DNA from: Combretum micranthum
Taxonomy: Eukaryota; Streptophyta; Magnoliopsida; Myrtales; Combretaceae
NCBI GenBank assembly: GCA_024138025.1
Contig: JAMXBD010000014.1
Coordinates: 372,001-436,000, forward strand
Length of the DNA: 64,000 nt
Reading direction: 5' to 3'
The notes beneath the pieces are model-generated. The model saw only the letters and a list, made by a program, of their open reading frames with translations. It did no database searches and was not told the origin of the DNA. Shown here piece by piece: positions 60,437 to 64,000 of this stretch. The translations under genes were made by a program, and so were the position numbers. Position 1 is the first letter of the stretch; each line of letters starts with the position of its first letter.

Positions 60437-62474
60437 GCTGTAAATTCACCAAGACATTGAAACATTAAAGAGAGTCACACACACAAAATAAAGAAGTATT
60501 TTGCCAAAGTATTAAATATCGTATATACTAATATTGGTTTCCAGTTGATCCTCAAGCTACCTATGCTACCACCATAAGAATTTGAAAAGGAATACAATGA
60601 GGTTCAAAATATGGGATAAACAAACCAGACAACAATTGAAAAACAGGGGGAACTCATAAGCTTCCAAAACTAAATATTTCATGAAAAATATAGGACTAAT
60701 AGATATCAATATGATCACCAGCCAACAAGTCCATTACTCTGTCGTACTATAATAAATATTTGCCAAAATATTAATATTAACAATGGAGGGGGCACTAGTT
60801 TCTTCAAAACATGTTTCAATGGTCTTAATGCTCTGTCAGGTTATTATTTATTCTACCTCTCTACGTATATATAATATATATACAATTATATATATACTTC
60901 AAGCCATTCTTATGTGGTCGCTGTTTGCTAGACTAATGCTATATTTATATTTATTTATTTGGTTGCCTATCATCTATCGGGCATGGGAAAGGGGAAAAAG
61001 AAAAAATAAATTGAACATCTGTTCCATCCAATATATATATATATATATATAAAGTAGTGTTTAATTCAATCATTTGGCTGCCTGGACTTCACCTACCTCG
61101 AGCTAATTCACAGCAAATTTCTGATTAATATCATATGAAAGTTCATATTTATTATCTTTTCCTTTTCACTAAATAAGGATGTGTTTAATTAGCAGTATCA
61201 CCCAACCTAGCTATATTCCCCTTTCTTGGGCCAATTTAAGGCTACTTGTAGACTAATCATTGATGTTCAAAATGATCTGGTTCTGGGTTCATTTTTCGTT
61301 AGTGTTGATAAAATAAATAATAATGTTGTGCATTTATGACAATTTAAAATCATTCTTCTTTAATATACACTAAGAATTTTTTTCCCCTTCTTTTCGGATT
61401 CGACAAAGAATAGCAAATTCACAAGAACAATTGTTAACGATTCATAATTCCATGCCCAGTTTATTCCATCGATCAGATATAAGATTGAAAATAAGAAAAA
61501 TAGATTGCTGATCCATGTACTTGGAAAGAAAAAAACAGCCCAACTCAGGAATCATTGAACTTCAACTATACAAATATAAATACAAAGATCAAGTTATGGG
61601 GTTGCTAAAGTACCTAATTCCAGAAACTTGACGTTTAGGCCAATACCGTCGCTAAGAAGTATGAATGTGCACATATGATAGTTAAGTTTCTCTGGAGAAA
61701 CAAACAAGAATTCCTGCCAAAACAAAAATGAAAAGCAAAGATCTATCCACTTTGTTTGATCATCCTGTCCTGTCCTGATGTTTGATTTAATAAGCTTAAA
61801 CTTTTAGGCATCTCCAAGAGTAATAAATGTACTCAACACAGGAATTTTCTCTCTAGCAGTTGGAAATCAAACTGTTTTCGAGTGGACAACTTCCAGTAAG
61901 TGGCATGAGTTATGACTATCTTTCCATATAATTTCATGATATAAAGGGATATAAATCTCAAACATGGTCCTCATGATTCTGCAAGTGCTATTAAATTCTG
62001 GCAATTTCCCTCTCAGAATATCTTCTCTATTATATGCTTTGGCTAAGACCAAACTTGCTTTCCAAAATCTTGTCTTATCATAAAGCTTAGATGCATATGG
62101 ATTTCACGATGAACCTCGCTAACATATGAGTTGCACAAACCATGTTACATAGTAACAATTGATCAAGCTTAACAAACTACCTTATCATTATATAAAAGAA
62201 ATATTGGTAAAGAACAGCATAGTCATTCACATCATGTACATGACCCAAAATTTACTTTCACATTTTGTCAAACACCTATCTAACACAGTGCTAATTAGGG
62301 TTGTAATTGAAACCGAATATCAAACACAAATCGAGGTTTACAAATTACATGTAAGGGAAGAGAAAAAGAGAGAAAGAGCAAATTACAAACACAGGATACA
62401 AAATGCATAATTTTTTCATTTCTCCAAAAAAAAAAAACCCTAATTTAGTACTTGTCTGTTCGCATGAAAAAACA

Positions 62475-62475
<1 letters not shown>
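60437..62475. other. Element interior without recognised gene
   Basis: These two kilobases upstream of the Myb-like gene would normally have room for a transposase, but they show no DDE-type motif and no frame longer than about 90 codons. It contains a (TA)n tract at 61,031-61,052 and an isolated cctgtcctgtcctgatg motif near 61,770 that resembles the subterminal repeats. A 61-residue minus-strand frame at 61,867-62,052 is not recognised. Confidence 0.45.

Positions 62476-62530
<55 letters not shown>
62476..62530. repeat. (GA)n microsatellite, about 25 units
   Basis: It is a near-perfect GA run (CT on the strand of the Myb-like gene) followed by cagacagacc. It lies about 370 bases inside the right end, where the leader or promoter of the element's gene may be. 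Frames rich in Arg-Glu or Ser-Leu across it are artefacts. Confidence 0.95.
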
Positions 62531-62539
<9 letters not shown>

Positions 62540-62699
62540 CTGAGCTAGCTGATCGAGGAATTCGAATAGAATGGAGCTCAGACGAACGAACAAGAAATGA
62601 TCAAAGAGAAACGAGAAGAGGAACGAGCCCCATGAATAATGAAAGATCAAAGAGAGACGAGAAAGAGGAGAGGGAAAGAGACGTTAGCAACAGGGATAT

Positions 62700-62902
62700 T
62701 TTTGTAATTTGTAAAACAAAAGTCACTTGTCCTGTGCGTTCTAATTTTTGTACCACTGGATCTATGGCACAATTATTTTAAAACTTGTCCTGTTCCTTTG
62801 GGATTCTTTTGTCCTGTTACTATGCCCATGAGAAAAACCAAACGAAGGACAAGAGTATTTGTCCAGTTCTGTTCCTTAAAATAAAAGGAACCAAACACTA
62901 CC
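62700..62902 (-). repeat. Right terminal and subterminal repeat zone
   Basis: Reading inward from the end, it has ggaacagaactggacaaat, acaggacaaaag, ggaacaggacaagt and acgcacaggacaagtg. The ACAGGACAA motif occurs three times and a GAACTGGACAA variant once. Confidence 0.65.
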
Positions 62903-62905
62903 TAA

Positions 62906-64000
62906 GGGTCATAAGATAGAGTTACAAGATAAAGTATGGTACTGATTTTTTAGACCTTGTTTTCACAAGGTAAGATAGAAGTGTGACATCTTTTACATTA
63001 TGTACCTACTTTAAAATTAATATTTTTAATTTTTAATTGATATATATCATTTTAGAAATGAAAAAGAAAATTGTTTGTGTGTTTGTTTAGATTGTTTTAT
63101 TTTCATCTATATCTTGTTTGTATCTAATATGCATTTATATATGATCTATATCTAGTTTATTTGATTTATTTATGATTAAAAATATCTGTTTTTTATCTGT
63201 ATTTTTTTTTTTTACAAATAGTTTGTTTGAAAATGATAAAAATAAAATATCAAAACAACTAGAATAAGACGAACCAAATGTAAGGATCCGACTTACATAG
63301 CTAAAAAATTCAGGTAAGTAAAATCCCCCAACCACGTATAAACCTTAAGTATTACATACACGGGCCTTCTTAAAAGATTTATTTATCGCAAACATTATTA
63401 ACCCATTTTAATATTCCAAAATCGTAAAATTAAATTCTGAAAATAATTGGATTTAACAATGATAAAACCAAACTTTATAAAAACAACATTCCATTAGGTA
63501 TCTTAACAGAAAGTACCTATCTATGATGAAAAATAAAGCTTAAAAGACTTAAATTACAAAACTCGAGCTCTACCAAGCCCTCAAAAGAATATACTGTTTT
63601 GAAAAGGTAAATCCAGTTCTTTAAATGAAAATAAAACAAAATACATCCAACATTCCCTACTCGCTTCGCACTTCAATAAACTCCTCTCCAACATCCCAGG
63701 TACTCGAAATAAGCACCACATCATTATCAAATCATCATCAATATCATTAATACCTACAAACGAAATAACAATGAGCCGAAGCCCAATACATAGTAACACA
63801 AACACACACAAGATGACATACGAGCTTAATCTAATGCAATGCATCGATAAACATTTTAAATCTTTAATTTAAAGTTAAACAAATTAACATTAGAGCACTC
63901 ACACTCCAATAACACCTTTAGGAATCTAGAGGTCATAAGTAACAGCATCTGTTCAGGAGATTGATACATATAACCTGAAAACCTATATCCCCTATATCTA
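62906..64000. other. Unassigned sequence to the window end
   Basis: No gene is supported. The part from about 63,280 onward (gatccgacttacatag..., with ca-rich tracts near 63,795) has the look of a gypsy LTR running off the window, but neither terminus is visible, so this is not claimed. Confidence 0.35.

Larger units (their letters stand above)
58395..62902 (-). mobile_element. PIF/Harbinger-type transposon
   Basis: It is 4,508 bp long. The left end ggttgcgtttggtt and the reversed right end ggtagtgtttggtt match at 12 of 14 positions. The element is flanked by taa on both sides (58,392-58,394 and 62,903-62,905), the 3-bp duplication typical of PIF/Harbinger. Subterminal zones of about 200 bp hold repeated ggacag/acaggacaa motifs. 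It carries an intact Myb/SANT-like gene, the usual companion of Harbinger nucleases, but no nuclease gene can be found. The strand given is that of the gene. Confidence 0.75.

Noticed and set aside
62452..62781. 109-residue frame rich in Arg-Glu repeats, and the opposite Ser-Leu-rich frame
   Set aside because: Both are translations of the (GA)n microsatellite in the right part of the PIF/Harbinger element; no family resemblance outside the repeat.
58395..62902. Classifying the TIR element as hAT because of its GTTTGGTT ends
   Set aside because: The flanking duplication is 3 bp (taa) and no 8-bp match is found; the Myb/SANT gene also favours PIF/Harbinger.
63581..63844. 87-residue minus-strand frame near the window end
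   Set aside because: It is hydrophobic and Cys-rich without a known domain; it lies in sequence that looks like a truncated LTR, so it was not called a gene.

Overview
The window looks like nuclear DNA of a flowering plant, most likely a eudicot. It is AT-rich, contains one intron-split plant hormone gene, and is otherwise built from layers of plant-type transposons (Ty3/gypsy, Ty1/copia, hAT, MULE, PIF/Harbinger and MITEs). The species cannot be named from the sequence. I saw no rRNA, tRNA or CRISPR.

Layout. 1-13,400: decayed transposons, namely a hAT element with 8-bp target-site duplications (TSDs) (921-2,282), possible copia debris on the minus strand, a broken MULE transposase (6,200-8,240) split by a small hAT insertion, and a foldback MITE. 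13,400-22,480: a repeat domain in which a 40-bp minisatellite alternates with an AT-rich tandem family and a ~200-bp repeat carrying GATA tracts. This domain is interrupted by two hAT elements and a solo LTR. 23,221-43,616: one old minus-strand Ty3/gypsy element of the Tekay/Del chromovirus type, into which three more elements inserted: a 3.7-kb solo LTR in gag, a chimeric copia element in the 5' LTR, and a second 3.5-kb solo LTR of the same family in the opposite orientation, also in the 5' LTR.

46,930-52,930: an apparently intact three-exon gibberellin 2-oxidase gene on the minus strand (337 residues, all catalytic residues present) with a TATA box, a CT tract and a 3.9-kb first intron full of MITEs. 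This is the one clear host gene. Its product would inactivate bioactive gibberellins.

58,395-62,902: a 4.5-kb element with terminal inverted repeats and a TAA duplication (PIF/Harbinger type). It holds an intact two-exon Myb/SANT-like protein gene (258 residues) but no visible transposase.

The most unusual structure is the copia insertion at 34,223-38,545. It has a clean 5-bp target duplication, checked against the equivalent uninterrupted site in the other gypsy LTR, but its two ends seem to be the U5 ends of two different LTR families facing outward. Inside, a gag fragment runs directly into a primer-binding site. This looks like a product of template switching during reverse transcription.
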